DNA of 64,000 nt from Salinibacter pepae. Its GTDB lineage: Bacteria; Bacteroidota; Rhodothermia; Rhodothermales; Salinibacteraceae. The notes beneath the pieces are model-generated. The model ran no database searches. It had not been told where the DNA came from and saw only the letters and a program-made list of their open reading frames with translations. The translations under genes and the position numbers were made by a program. Shown piece by piece: positions 43,317 to 52,343 of this stretch (position 1 is the first letter of the stretch; the number at the start of each line of letters is the position of its first letter). The stretch covers positions 744,001 to 808,000 of the forward strand of contig NZ_CAMTTE010000001.1 in the NCBI RefSeq assembly GCF_947077775.1. Reading direction: 5' to 3'.

Positions 43317-44303
43317 TCACGCCGAATCGGAGCGGGTGGTGCAGTACTGCACACTAAAGTACGAGCGATCGTCCGTCCACACCGACTCGACCTCGAACCC
43401 CGTGTCGGCCGCGAGGCTCGCGAAGCCGTCGAGCGTGTACTTGTGTGAGTCCTCGGTGTGAATGGTCTCGCCCGCGTCGAACGCGAACGACTCGTCGGCC
43501 ACGGTTACCGACTGCGCCGTCGTGCTGCGGAGGTGGCTCTCCACACAGCCGCGCTCTTCGTTCCACAGGACCTGGTGCTCGAAGGCATCCAGGTCGAAGG
43601 TGGCATCCAGCTCCCGATTCATGCGACGGAGCAGGTTCTTGCTGAAGGCCGCCGTCACCCCCTCGGCGTCGTCGTAGGCGGCCGTCATCACGTCCACGTC
43701 CTTCTTCAGGTCCACGCCAATCAGCAGCCCGCCCTCCGGCCCCACCGTGTGGGCAATCTGTTCAAGAAACGCGCGGGCCTGGTCCCGGGGAAAGTTTCCA
43801 ATCGTGGAGCCCGGGTAGTAGCCCACGGTGCGGCGTGCCGACCGCGGCGGCTCGGGCAGCTCGAAGGACGTTGTGTAGTCCGCGCACACCGGCTGAATGG
43901 GGACCGCCGGGTAGTCCTCGGCGAGCGCCTCGGCGCTGTCGAGGAGGTGGCTCTTCGAGATGTCGACCGGCACGTACGACGCCAGGTCCTCCCCCATTTG
44001 CTCCAGCAGGATGCGGGTCTTCAGGCTGCTGCCGCTGCCGTACTCCACGAGGCGCGCCGCCGGCCCGATGGCCTCGGCCATGGCGGACACGTTCTCCCGC
44101 ATGATTCCAATCTCGGTGCGGGTGGGATAGTACTCCTCGAGCTCGCAGATCTTGTCGAAGAGCTTCGACCCTCGATCGTCGTAGAGAAACTTGGACGGAA
44201 TTTGCTTCTGGTCCTTGCGAAATCCACGCAGGGTCTCCTTCCGGAAGGACTCGGTGGTGGGCGCCTGGTCGAGGATGGGGTGAATGCTAGTTGAGGTAGG
44301 CAT
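43317..44303 (-). CDS. egtD: L-histidine N(alpha)-methyltransferase (EgtD-like)
   Basis: A 328-residue SAM-dependent methyltransferase. It trimethylates histidine to hercynine in ergothioneine synthesis. Conserved features are the Q-I-P-S-K-F-L-Y-D-D-R-G-S-K-L-F-D-K-I N-terminal block, the SAM loop L-V-E-Y-G-S-G-S-S-L-K, Y-V-P-V-D-I-S, and G-S-T-I-G-N-F, with E-D-S-H-K-Y near the end. The length matches EgtD. No egtB sulfoxide synthase or egtE gene is nearby in this window. The start at 44303 is the most upstream sensible ATG. Confidence 0.92.
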   Translation of the reverse strand: MPTSTSIHPILDQAPTTESFRKETLRGFRKDQKQIPSKFLYDDRGSKLFDKICELEEYYPTRTEIGIMRENVSAMAEAIGPAARLVEYGSGSSLKTRILLEQMGEDLASYVPVDISKSHLLDSAEALAEDYPAVPIQPVCADYTTSFELPEPPRSARRTVGYYPGSTIGNFPRDQARAFLEQIAHTVGPEGGLLIGVDLKKDVDVMTAAYDDAEGVTAAFSKNLLRRMNRELDATFDLDAFEHQVLWNEERGCVESHLRSTTAQSVTVADESFAFDAGETIHTEDSHKYTLDGFASLAADTGFEVESVWTDDRSYFSVQYCTTRSDSA

Positions 44304-44475
44304 ACACCTGGGGTGTCAGTGGGAGAGGAGAGGGTGACGGCCCGACTCGAACGGGTGCTTCGCCGGGATTTTGAGATCAGCCTTAAACAACGGGGCCCCC
44401 GCCGCGAAATCAACTTCGTACGGACGTGCCCGGAGGCGTCGTGGAATCGTTACAGGCTGTGCGCTGGGTCCCGAT

Positions 44476-45327
44476 CTACGCCTCCAGGTCGGCCAGGGGA
44501 TCCGGGTGGCGGAATTGATAGTCGCACCGGTCTTTGACCTTCTGATTGTCGACGCGCTTTCCGGTGGTGGGATCCGACTCATCGAAGGTCGGTAGCTCGA
44601 GCCCAAGCACCTCTGCCGCACGGGTGTAGAGGGCCTGGCGGGTCGGATGGGCGTCCGCGCAGGCGTTGAAGACCTCCCCCCGAACATTCTGGTCGAGAAG
44701 GGTCGCGAGCAGCGCCACACAGTCGTCCCGGTGGATCAGGTTGACCGGCGCCTCCGGCCGCCCAATGTCGGACCGTCCCGCGAGAAAGCGCCCAGGGTGT
44801 CGGTCGCCCCCGTAAAGCCCCCCGAACCGCACGATCGTGGTGGCGAACGATGGATCGCGCATCAGCCTCTCCTCGGCGGCCAGCACGGCGCGTCCGGTCG
44901 AGCGGCGCGTCCCCGGCAGGGCGTCCGGCCGGCCCGGCGGTTGATCGGCCTCCGTGACCGTCCGCTCCACGGTCGGGTACACCCCGGTCGAGCTCGCAAA
45001 CAGGACCCACTCGACCGCCCCGTGGGCGGCCGCCTCGCGCACCGCGTCGATCTGGCGACGGTAGTGCGCTTTCGCGTCGTCGGCCGTCCGGGAGGGGGGG
45101 ACATTCAGGACGAGGATCGGCGACGCAAAAAACGCCGATTCGTCCTCGCCGGTGAGCTCCGGAGTGAGGGTGAGGAGGTACGGCTCGACGCCGTCTTCAC
45201 GCAGGGCGTCGACCTTCTCGGGCGTGGTGGTCGAGCCACGCACGCGAACATCCTGGGCCACGAGGTGCTGGGCCAACGGCCGGCCGAGCCAGCCGCAGCC
45301 GAGAATACTGACATCCGAGTCGATCAT
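44476..45327 (-). CDS. SDR/epimerase-like NAD(P)-binding protein (YeeZ type)
   Basis: A 283-residue atypical short-chain dehydrogenase. The N-terminal nucleotide-binding motif is I-L-G-C-G-W-L-G-R-P-L-A, as in YeeZ-like proteins, rather than the usual G-x-x-G-x-x-G of extended SDRs. S-S-T-G-V-Y-P then carries the Ser and the Tyr region, and R-F-G-G-L-Y-G-G-D-R and N-L-I-H-R-D-D follow, as in epimerases. The substrate is unknown. It lies 135 bp after the restriction-like gene in the same orientation. Confidence 0.85.
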   Translation of the reverse strand: MIDSDVSILGCGWLGRPLAQHLVAQDVRVRGSTTTPEKVDALREDGVEPYLLTLTPELTGEDESAFFASPILVLNVPPSRTADDAKAHYRRQIDAVREAAAHGAVEWVLFASSTGVYPTVERTVTEADQPPGRPDALPGTRRSTGRAVLAAEERLMRDPSFATTIVRFGGLYGGDRHPGRFLAGRSDIGRPEAPVNLIHRDDCVALLATLLDQNVRGEVFNACADAHPTRQALYTRAAEVLGLELPTFDESDPTTGKRVDNQKVKDRCDYQFRHPDPLADLEA

Positions 45328-45462
45328 TTAGGGCGGGGTCTAATTCGTCCGAGCAGCGCCTCCCGCCGGTGTATGCAACGACGGAAGGCTTCGGACGCCG
45401 CACAGCGAGGGCTGTTTCCTCATTGGCCTCGCCTCGCCCTGTTTCGGACCGTGCTCGGGCCC

Positions 45463-46263
45463 CTATAGGTCGTTGAGGGCGCGTTTCACAATATCCTTCT
45501 CGAAGACCCCGGTCTTTCTTTGTGCGTCCGCGTCCGTTTCGCCCGGCGGCACCGGCGACTCCGCTCGGGGCGCGGGGGGCTCGTTGTCGTCTTCGGTCGC
45601 CCCGAGCATCTCGTCCAGGACGTTCTGCACCACCGACCGCAGCCGGTCGAGCTCGTCCCCCGAGACGTTCTCGTCGCAAATCTGCGTCGCGACGAACTGG
45701 GCCAGCGGCGCGTCGGGAGCGTCCCGCTGTTGTACGAGGTACGCTCGAACCTGACGGCTGCGGGTCCACGCACGCATGGCCGCACCGACGGCGTCCACTT
45801 CGAAGACCGGCCGGGTGAGCCGTCGCAACACGTCGACCTCGCTGGACGAGTGGTCGAGAAGGTCAAAGTCCAAGGTCGGCCCGTCGGGGGGCTCCGCCTC
45901 CCCCTCATCGACTGTGTAAAACTGAACCCGAATGCCGTTTGTGAACAGGACGAGCGGGACGTCCATCGCCTCGGCGTGCCGGAGCAGAGCGGGGGCGCCC
46001 GGTGCCTCCGGCGGCTTCGTCGCCGCCGTGCACTCGACCAGCATCACCGGTCGGCCGTCTCGCTTGAGGGCGTAATCCACCGTCTCGTCCTCCCCCTCCA
46101 CGCTTGCCTCCGGCTCCACAGCCCGCACGTCGAAGGGGTCGTATCCGAGTGCGTCGAAGAAAGGCAGGACGAGTGCAGTTTCGGTCGTTTTCTGGCAATC
46201 GAGGGCGGCACGCTGCCCGTCGGCCCGGGCCCGAAGCATCGAGAGTCGATCGGCGAGGTCCAT
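45463..46263 (-). CDS. Type I restriction R-subunit N-terminal-like protein
   Basis: A 266-residue protein with the start at 46263 (MDLADRLSMLRA). It resembles the HSDR_N_2 domain: F-F-D-A-L-G-Y-D-P-F-D-V, then E-D-E-T-V-D-Y-A-L-K-R-D-G-R-P-V-M-L-V-E-C-T. In nuclease-active members the last residues are E-x-K; here the Lys is Thr, so cleavage is doubtful. The C-terminal half is a helical region ending in a charged tail (G-V-F-E-K-D-I-V-K-R-A-L). No hsdM or hsdS gene is near. It may bind DNA or be a domesticated remnant. Confidence 0.7.
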   Translation of the reverse strand: MDLADRLSMLRARADGQRAALDCQKTTETALVLPFFDALGYDPFDVRAVEPEASVEGEDETVDYALKRDGRPVMLVECTAATKPPEAPGAPALLRHAEAMDVPLVLFTNGIRVQFYTVDEGEAEPPDGPTLDFDLLDHSSSEVDVLRRLTRPVFEVDAVGAAMRAWTRSRQVRAYLVQQRDAPDAPLAQFVATQICDENVSGDELDRLRSVVQNVLDEMLGATEDDNEPPAPRAESPVPPGETDADAQRKTGVFEKDIVKRALNDL

Positions 46264-46479
46264 GGGGGCGGGAGCACCAGGAAGGAGCACAGCGAGGGCC
46301 CTTCTTAACCCTCAAATACGATGCCAAGGCCCTTCCTCCCGGTGTCCGCCCCGAACGTCGTCCCGGCCGCCCGGACGGGTCGCGGTGCAGATGCCCCCCC
46401 AACGCACGCCCCCGGCCTCTTCCGGTGGCTTCCTTCGCGGACAGGGCCGTCCACAAATCTCGGCGATTGGCCGGACGGG

Positions 46480-46716
46480 TTACCCCGAAAAGGCGAGCCG
46501 ATCCGAGAAAAACGGAAGAACGTGGGTCTCCACCCGCGCGTCGATCCGGCCGACGTGCGTCCCCGGGTCGCAAATCTCGACGGTGTGGTCGATGCCGTAC
46601 GCCGCGAGCCCCGCCGCAGGCAGAAGGGCCGCGGCCCAAGGGCCCAGCGCGAGCAGGCCTCGGCGAAACGCCGCCGTTCCGCGGAGCAGGACGGCCCGAG
46701 AAACGGAGTCGTTCAT
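46480..46716 (-). CDS. Small hypothetical membrane protein
   Basis: 78 residues, with GC-rich third positions that suggest a real gene. One hydrophobic helix is seen (L-L-A-L-G-P-W-A-A-A-L-L-P-A-A-G-L-A), then D-H-T-V-E-I-C-D-P-G-T-H-V-G-R-I-D-A-R-V-E. It starts 45 bp after the YhaN-like gene and reads in the same direction, so it could be the last gene of that unit. The family is not recognised. Confidence 0.5.
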   Translation of the reverse strand: MNDSVSRAVLLRGTAAFRRGLLALGPWAAALLPAAGLAAYGIDHTVEICDPGTHVGRIDARVETHVLPFFSDRLAFSG

Positions 46717-46761
46717 CGAGACAGATGCACGTTTGACGTGAGAGAATGCAGGGGGATGTCG

Positions 46762-49700
46762 TCAGGTCGACCCGTCTTTCGTTTCTGTAGGGGACCCGTC
46801 CTCGAGGGTCGGGGCCCGGTCGCAGATTCGACGGAGCACGGCCTCAACCTCGTCCCGGCGGACGCGTCCGGCCTCGAGGTCCTCGCTTACCGCCTCCAGG
46901 GCCCGGCGCCACCACGCCTCCGGGGGACGCTCCGCCTCCGACGTCAGATGGCCCTCCGCCCGGAAGTAGGCCTCCAGCTCGTCCACCTTGTCGGAGCGGA
47001 AGCGCTTGACCGCCCCGTTTCTCAGCCCGTCGAGGATGCGTGCGGCCTCCCCGCCGACGCGCTCCGCCAGGGCGGTCACGTCGTCGATGAAGGTGTCGGA
47101 CACGGCGTCCGCGGCCTCCAGGGCCGCCCGCCGCACAGGGGTCCCGCGTCCCACGCGCCACGCGGCGGCCCAGTGGTCCACCGCGCGGGCCCGTGCCTCC
47201 AAACGCCGGTAGTTCGACGAATCCAGGTCAATGAGCGAAAGGGCGCCCCGCTCGGCCAGGCCGGCAAGCTGCCCCCACCGCCGATAGGCGGCCTCCACGG
47301 CACGGCACAGCCGGTCCGCATCGTCGGTCAGGTACCACAGGTGCAACGCCGCAACCTCACTCCGGGGCGTCCAGACCGGGACGTCGAGGTGGCGCGCAAG
47401 GGCCTCGTGGCTGCGCTCCTCAGGGGGCGGGAGCGCCGGCGACGCAGGCCGGCCCGGTCGGAGGCCACCGGTTTTACGCGGGCCGTCGACCGCAACGCTT
47501 TCCCCATCGGCCCCGGACAGCGTGTGGACCGCGAGTGCCGTGTCGGTCTCGTCGAGCTGCCGCCGCCACTTCGCGACTTCGTCGGACTGTGCCGTCAGGT
47601 AGACCACCTGACGCCCCTCGGCGGCGATCGTACGAACCGCCTCGATCATGGCCGCGGCCTTCCCGTCGTCGCTGTTGGCCAGGGCCTCGTCCAAAACGAG
47701 GGGCGGCCGGATGCCCTGCTCCTGGGCCTCCACGAAGGCCATGCGGACGGCAAGTAGAAGCTGGACCTTGGTGCCCCCCGACAGTTCCTGGAGCGCGAGC
47801 CCACGCCCGGCGTCCGTCACCACACGGAACGTGCTCTCCGCCCGGTCGAGGTCCAGGCGGTAGCGGTCGCTCGTAATGTGCCGGAAGAGCTCGTCGGCAC
47901 GGGCGAAGACGGCCGGCAGATCCTGATTTCGGGTCCGCTCGTGAACGACATCCGCGAGGGCCTGCCCGACGACCCGGCGCAGGTCCCGGCGGCCCCGGCG
48001 CCGCAGCGCCTGGCGGGCCGACTGGTGCTCCGCGAGCGCTTCCTCGAGGTCGTGGTCCGTCTTCGCGTCCTCGACCTGCTGCTGAATGCGGCTGATCCGG
48101 TCGGAAAGGTCGTCGACCTGTTCGGCCTGCCGGGCTGCCTCCTCTTTCCGACGCTCCAGCCCTTCGGCCGTCGCGCCGAGCATCGATTCCTCGAAGCCCT
48201 CCCGTTCCTTGAGGCGCTCGCGTTCCAGCTCGACGGACCGCTCGGCCCGATTCAGGGCCTCCTCGGCGGCCTCGCGCTCGTCGAACTGCGCACACCACTC
48301 CGCGACCGTCTCGTCGCTCTCGTCGTCCAGCCCAAGCCGGTCAAACAGCTGCGCGATCTCGTCGTCGATCCGTTCAACCTGCGCCGTCGCCTGGTCGAGA
48401 CGCTGCTGCGCGTTTTCCCGATCGGCATGGGCCGCCTCAAGGGCCTGTTGGTCCTCCCGGAGCTGCTCCAGGGCCGCCTGGCCGTCGCTGATGTCCTCCA
48501 CGTGGTCATCCCCGTACGGCTCGACGAGGGCCTCCACCTTCGCCCGCCACGTCTCCGCCTGTCGCTCGGCCTCTCGCATTTTCTCTTCGGCCCCCATGGC
48601 CTCCGTCCACGCCGCCTGCCAGGCCCCCAGCCGCTGCACGAACCAGAGCAGTGAGTGGGCACCGAGCCCCGGATCTACGTGAAGCCGGTCGGCGAGCTCG
48701 CCCTCGCGTTCCCCCAACTCGGCCTGTTTGTCCTCGATGGCGTCTGCCTCGTCGGCATGGCGGGCCCACTCCTGTGCCTTCGCCGCCTCCAGCCGCGCGT
48801 CCGTCCAGTCCTGGAGGAGGGAGTCGAGGTGGGCGTGGACGGCCTCCACCGACCAGGTTGAGGGCGTGGGGAGGTCGAGCCGCTCGAAGCGGTGCTCCAG
48901 ATCGGGCCGACGCGTTTCCGTCGCGACGCCGGTCGAGCGGGGAGCGAAATACGCAGCGACGGCCACAACGGCGCCCGCCCCGGCCACGACCCAGCCCAGG
49001 GGCGCTCCGCCAAGTCCCAGCACGGCGCCCCCCACGACCACAGTCCCAGCCCCCGCGAGGGCCACATAGCGAAGGATCCGTCCTCGTCCTTTCCCGTCGG
49101 AAGCCGACGCTGGCTCCCGCAGCCACTCCGCAAGCTGCTCGACGCCACGGCGAAGTTGCTCCGGACTGGTCCCGGGGTCGGCCTCCCCGAATCGCCGCTC
49201 CAGGGCGCGGAGCGCCGCCTTTCGCCCCTGCACCTCCAGGCGTGACTCGGCCAGCGACTGGACCGCGTCGACCGCCGGCCCGTCGATCTGGGCCGCCGCC
49301 TCCTTGTCGTCCCCCGACAGGCGCTCCCACTCCGCCGCCTCCGTCTTTGCCGCCCGGGCTCGTTCGCGCTCCGCCTGTTCGAGGGCTGTTCGCGCCTCGT
49401 CCCATTCCTGCAGGGCCGTCCGGAGCGTATCGAGGGTGCCGTCCGGGAGCCCGCCCGCCGGAAGCCGGCTTTCGGCGATGCGCGCCTCCGCCTCTGTCCG
49501 CTGCGCGGTGGCCTCTTCCCGTTTCTCGACCGCCGCCTCCCGATCGGCCCGGAGGCGGTCGAGGCGGTCGGCCTCGTCGCCCTGAAGGGCCTGCATGCCC
49601 TCGGGAAACGCGTTGAACGCCCGTTCGGCCTCCTGACGCTCCTGCTCCGCCCGCACCACGGCCAGGGCCTGCTCGAGGGCGTCTCGGCACCGGGCCGCCG

Positions 49701-50334
49701 CCCGCGCCTCGTCCCGTTCGCGGCGGAGGCGCCGCAGCGACCGCTCTTTCCGCTCCAGATCCCGGTGCAGCGACCGGGCCGCCTCCACACGGCCCCGTGC
49801 CTCTTCAACCTCGCGCGTCTCCTTCAGCTTGCCCTTCGCGTACTCGCCAAAGCCGAGCGCCCCGGCGGCCCCCGGCACGTCGTACCCGCCCTGGGCCGCC
49901 TGCAGAATGGCGTCGGCCAGGGCCCGCTCCGAGTCCTCAGTCGCGGCGAGCAGGTCGCGCAGGGACATGTGGTAGCGCCCCCGGTGGCCGGGCGGCGGCA
50001 TGGACGGCGAGGAGGCCGGGACGCCGTCCTTCTGGTACTGCACACGACTGCCCTCCACGTCGACCCGCCACGGCTCGCCGCCCAGGCGAAACGTGCCCTC
50101 AATGAGGGGCCGCCCCCACCCGTAGGCCTCCGGCCACAGGAGCACCGTCACGGCCCGGGCGAGCGTCGTTTTGCCGGAGCCGTTCGGCCCTGCGATGACG
50201 TTGACGCCCGGGCCGAGCCCCTCGACGTCGAGCCCAAACGACCGGCCGTACATCCGTTGCACGGCGAGGCGGCGGACGTGGAGGGCGGCGTCGGCCGTCG
50301 CAGTCGGCATGTCGGGGGACGAGGCATTCGTCAT
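46762..50334 (-). CDS. YhaN-like (SbcC/Rad50-like) AAA ATPase with coiled coils
   Basis: A 1190-residue SMC-like ATPase. Walker A is G-P-N-G-S-G-K-T-T near residue 50, long Arg/Glu/Ala coiled-coil arms run on both sides of the centre, the signature is A-L-Q-E-L-S-G-G-T-K-V, and Walker B is P-L-V-L-D-E-A-L-A-N-S. Two hydrophobic segments lie mid-protein (about residues 415-465: A-L-A-G-A-G-T-V-V-V-G-G-A-V-L and G-W-V-V-A-G-A-G-A-V-V-A-V-A-A-Y-F). These would anchor the arms in the membrane, as in Bacillus YhaN. It overlaps the nuclease gene by 4 bp, so the two proteins should form a SbcCD-like DNA end-processing complex. Confidence 0.85.
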   Translation of the reverse strand: MTNASSPDMPTATADAALHVRRLAVQRMYGRSFGLDVEGLGPGVNVIAGPNGSGKTTLARAVTVLLWPEAYGWGRPLIEGTFRLGGEPWRVDVEGSRVQYQKDGVPASSPSMPPPGHRGRYHMSLRDLLAATEDSERALADAILQAAQGGYDVPGAAGALGFGEYAKGKLKETREVEEARGRVEAARSLHRDLERKERSLRRLRRERDEARAAARCRDALEQALAVVRAEQERQEAERAFNAFPEGMQALQGDEADRLDRLRADREAAVEKREEATAQRTEAEARIAESRLPAGGLPDGTLDTLRTALQEWDEARTALEQAERERARAAKTEAAEWERLSGDDKEAAAQIDGPAVDAVQSLAESRLEVQGRKAALRALERRFGEADPGTSPEQLRRGVEQLAEWLREPASASDGKGRGRILRYVALAGAGTVVVGGAVLGLGGAPLGWVVAGAGAVVAVAAYFAPRSTGVATETRRPDLEHRFERLDLPTPSTWSVEAVHAHLDSLLQDWTDARLEAAKAQEWARHADEADAIEDKQAELGEREGELADRLHVDPGLGAHSLLWFVQRLGAWQAAWTEAMGAEEKMREAERQAETWRAKVEALVEPYGDDHVEDISDGQAALEQLREDQQALEAAHADRENAQQRLDQATAQVERIDDEIAQLFDRLGLDDESDETVAEWCAQFDEREAAEEALNRAERSVELERERLKEREGFEESMLGATAEGLERRKEEAARQAEQVDDLSDRISRIQQQVEDAKTDHDLEEALAEHQSARQALRRRGRRDLRRVVGQALADVVHERTRNQDLPAVFARADELFRHITSDRYRLDLDRAESTFRVVTDAGRGLALQELSGGTKVQLLLAVRMAFVEAQEQGIRPPLVLDEALANSDDGKAAAMIEAVRTIAAEGRQVVYLTAQSDEVAKWRRQLDETDTALAVHTLSGADGESVAVDGPRKTGGLRPGRPASPALPPPEERSHEALARHLDVPVWTPRSEVAALHLWYLTDDADRLCRAVEAAYRRWGQLAGLAERGALSLIDLDSSNYRRLEARARAVDHWAAAWRVGRGTPVRRAALEAADAVSDTFIDDVTALAERVGGEAARILDGLRNGAVKRFRSDKVDELEAYFRAEGHLTSEAERPPEAWWRRALEAVSEDLEAGRVRRDEVEAVLRRICDRAPTLEDGSPTETKDGST

Positions 50335-51638
50335 TCCTGAGGCGCAGCGTCAGTCTGGGAGCGCAGTTCGTCGAGAAGCAGGAGGCCCTGACGCCAGACC
50401 ATGCCGGCGAGCGTCTCCCGGTCCGGCGACAGGGCGTCCGCGTCGGGGAGCGGGTCGTAGGCGGGGGAATCCTGCACCGCAGAGCATGCCGCTTTGATCG
50501 CAGCCCATGCCTCCTGGGCATGCTCGTCCTCCGCCCCGTTCCGCATCGCGAGCAGAAGCTGGGCGAGCACGGCCGGCGGGTCGGTGCCCTCCGCGATGCG
50601 CTCCAGGTCGAGGGCCGGGCGCGTCCGGGCGGCGGCCGCCTCCACGACGGCGGTCGCCCCCGCAACCGGCACCTCCAGCGCGCCCGGCCACGTCTCCACC
50701 AGGTCGCACACCGCACGATGGACGGGCGTGCGGCCCGTGACCGTGAGGCGACAGACGAGCCGCTGCGGCGTGGGGCCCTCCTCGCGGGCCGTACGGAGCC
50801 GGTCGCGCATCGCGTCCGTCACCGCGGCCTCGACGGCCCCCTCGTCGTCGATTGCGTCCACGTCCACCTCGAGATGCTCGTAGCGAAGGGGGGCGCGGGG
50901 CAGCTGGACCGCTGTGCTGGTCCCGTCCGGGGCCACCTCCACGCGCCAGGGACCGTGGGGCCCCGGTTCCGAGGGGTCCAGCGGCTGGAGCGAGCCGGGG
51001 TACAGCACGAGGGGCGACCGGTCGTCTCGCAGCGAGGGCGCATGGATGTGGCCCAGGAGCCACGCCGAAACGGGGCACTGGCGCAGGGCGGCGAGCGACA
51101 CCGGGGCGTAGACGCTCCCCGGGGCGTTCAGGTCGGCGTGCAACAGCCCCACCGTCGGGGCGTCGTCGCGGAGGCGCCCATCCGGAAACGACTCGACCGG
51201 AGAGGCCTGCTCGTGCGCCTCCCGAAACGACCACCCTACGAATTGAACGGGCGGCCGCCCCTCCGGCGCCACGGTCACGGTGCTCCACTCTCCCCCCCGT
51301 CCCAGAAGGTGAAAGTGCTCCGCCTCGACCATTTCGGCCAGGCGGGGAAGCGCATCGAAGTCGTGATTGCCGGCCACCGCCACCACGGGAATGCCGGCCT
51401 CCCCGAGCCGGCGGAGGCCCCGTTGAAGCGGGCCCAGTGCCTCGTACCGCTTGTTCTGATCGTCAACGACGTCCCCGGTCAACGCCACCACGTCCACCGC
51501 CTGCTCCACGGCGTACGACACCGTGTCCGCCCACACGGAATCGACCGCCCACGCCCGGTCGCGCGACTGGGTGCGGGACGGGTAGCGCCCGAGGTGAAGG
51601 TCGCCAGTACACAGAATCCGACACGATGGGTCGGCCAC
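50331..51638 (-). CDS. YhaO/SbcD-like DNA repair metallophosphoesterase
   Basis: A 435-residue nuclease. The calcineurin-type metal motifs are G-D-L-H-L-G (residues 12-17), T-G-D-V-V-D-D, and V-A-G-N-H-D-F-D, with later C-terminal His motifs (V-G-L-L-H-A-D-L-N and L-L-G-H-I-H-A-P). This matches SbcD/Mre11/YhaO. It is the first gene of the pair with the YhaN-like ATPase, sharing an ATGA overlap. It is predicted to process double-strand ends or hairpins in an ATP-dependent way. Confidence 0.93.
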   Translation of the reverse strand: MADPSCRILCTGDLHLGRYPSRTQSRDRAWAVDSVWADTVSYAVEQAVDVVALTGDVVDDQNKRYEALGPLQRGLRRLGEAGIPVVAVAGNHDFDALPRLAEMVEAEHFHLLGRGGEWSTVTVAPEGRPPVQFVGWSFREAHEQASPVESFPDGRLRDDAPTVGLLHADLNAPGSVYAPVSLAALRQCPVSAWLLGHIHAPSLRDDRSPLVLYPGSLQPLDPSEPGPHGPWRVEVAPDGTSTAVQLPRAPLRYEHLEVDVDAIDDEGAVEAAVTDAMRDRLRTAREEGPTPQRLVCRLTVTGRTPVHRAVCDLVETWPGALEVPVAGATAVVEAAAARTRPALDLERIAEGTDPPAVLAQLLLAMRNGAEDEHAQEAWAAIKAACSAVQDSPAYDPLPDADALSPDRETLAGMVWRQGLLLLDELRSQTDAAPQE

Positions 51639-52343
51639 GTGGACGTACGAGGTGTTGAAAAATGAGGGCGGTGTGCCGGTCCCGCAAAACTGCGCGGGGC
51701 AATGATTCGGGCACCGCTAACGTAAGAAAACCTGCACCCTTCCCCAACCCGCCTATACACATCGTAACGGTCGTCGTCCCCAGAGCAACGGGACTGTGCA
51801 TTGGTGGCGGCCTGAGTGTACCCGTGGCGGAGACGCCCCAAAACAATTTTCGGGCCGTGCCCACGTAGCTGTGGGCGCCCCACGTCGGTAGTCCCTTCCA
51901 GAGACCAATCCGGCGTGGGGCTTTTGTATGTCGACCGTGTTGTATGTCGACCGTGTGCCGGGGGACTGGACCGATGTAGGGGCCCTGCGGGCCGCCCTCG
52001 CGTGTGCCCCGTATGTCGTTCTCGCCCCCGAGTCTCGCGTGTGTCTCCTCGCGCCAGGACAGAACGGGACGCCGCCTTGTCCATCCGGATGGCCCCAAGC
52101 CCCGACGCCTCGATTCCACGAATCAGGCCCCGCTTTTGTAATCATTCGCATACACTCGGCGCGCTGAATCGGCCTCGCTCTAACATCTGACGGCGGGGCT
52201 TTTTGAAGACATCCGTAACTCTTATGCTTACTGGTGCCGCCTGGGCAGTGCGCTTGCGCCTGCGCTCCCCGTTCCCTTCGCCCATCGCCACGGGCGTCGC
52301 GGACTGGACGCCTCGTTGCCCCCACAGCACCATTCCGCACACG
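51639..52343. other. Intergenic region with a tandem repeat, no gene seen
   Basis: About 700 bp between the leftward nuclease gene and the rightward histidine kinase, holding both promoters. It includes a short tandem repeat (described separately). Open frames here lack coding character. An upstream in-frame extension of the kinase to 52203 is rejected because it has no family-like sequence. Confidence 0.5.
51924..51955. repeat. Tandem 16-base repeat
   Basis: TTGTATGTCGACCGTG occurs twice in tandem without a gap (51924-51939, 51940-51955). Each unit contains the palindrome GTCGAC. It lies about 390 bp upstream of the kinase start and 285 bp upstream of the nuclease start. It could be a binding site or a slippage product. 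Confidence 0.5.
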
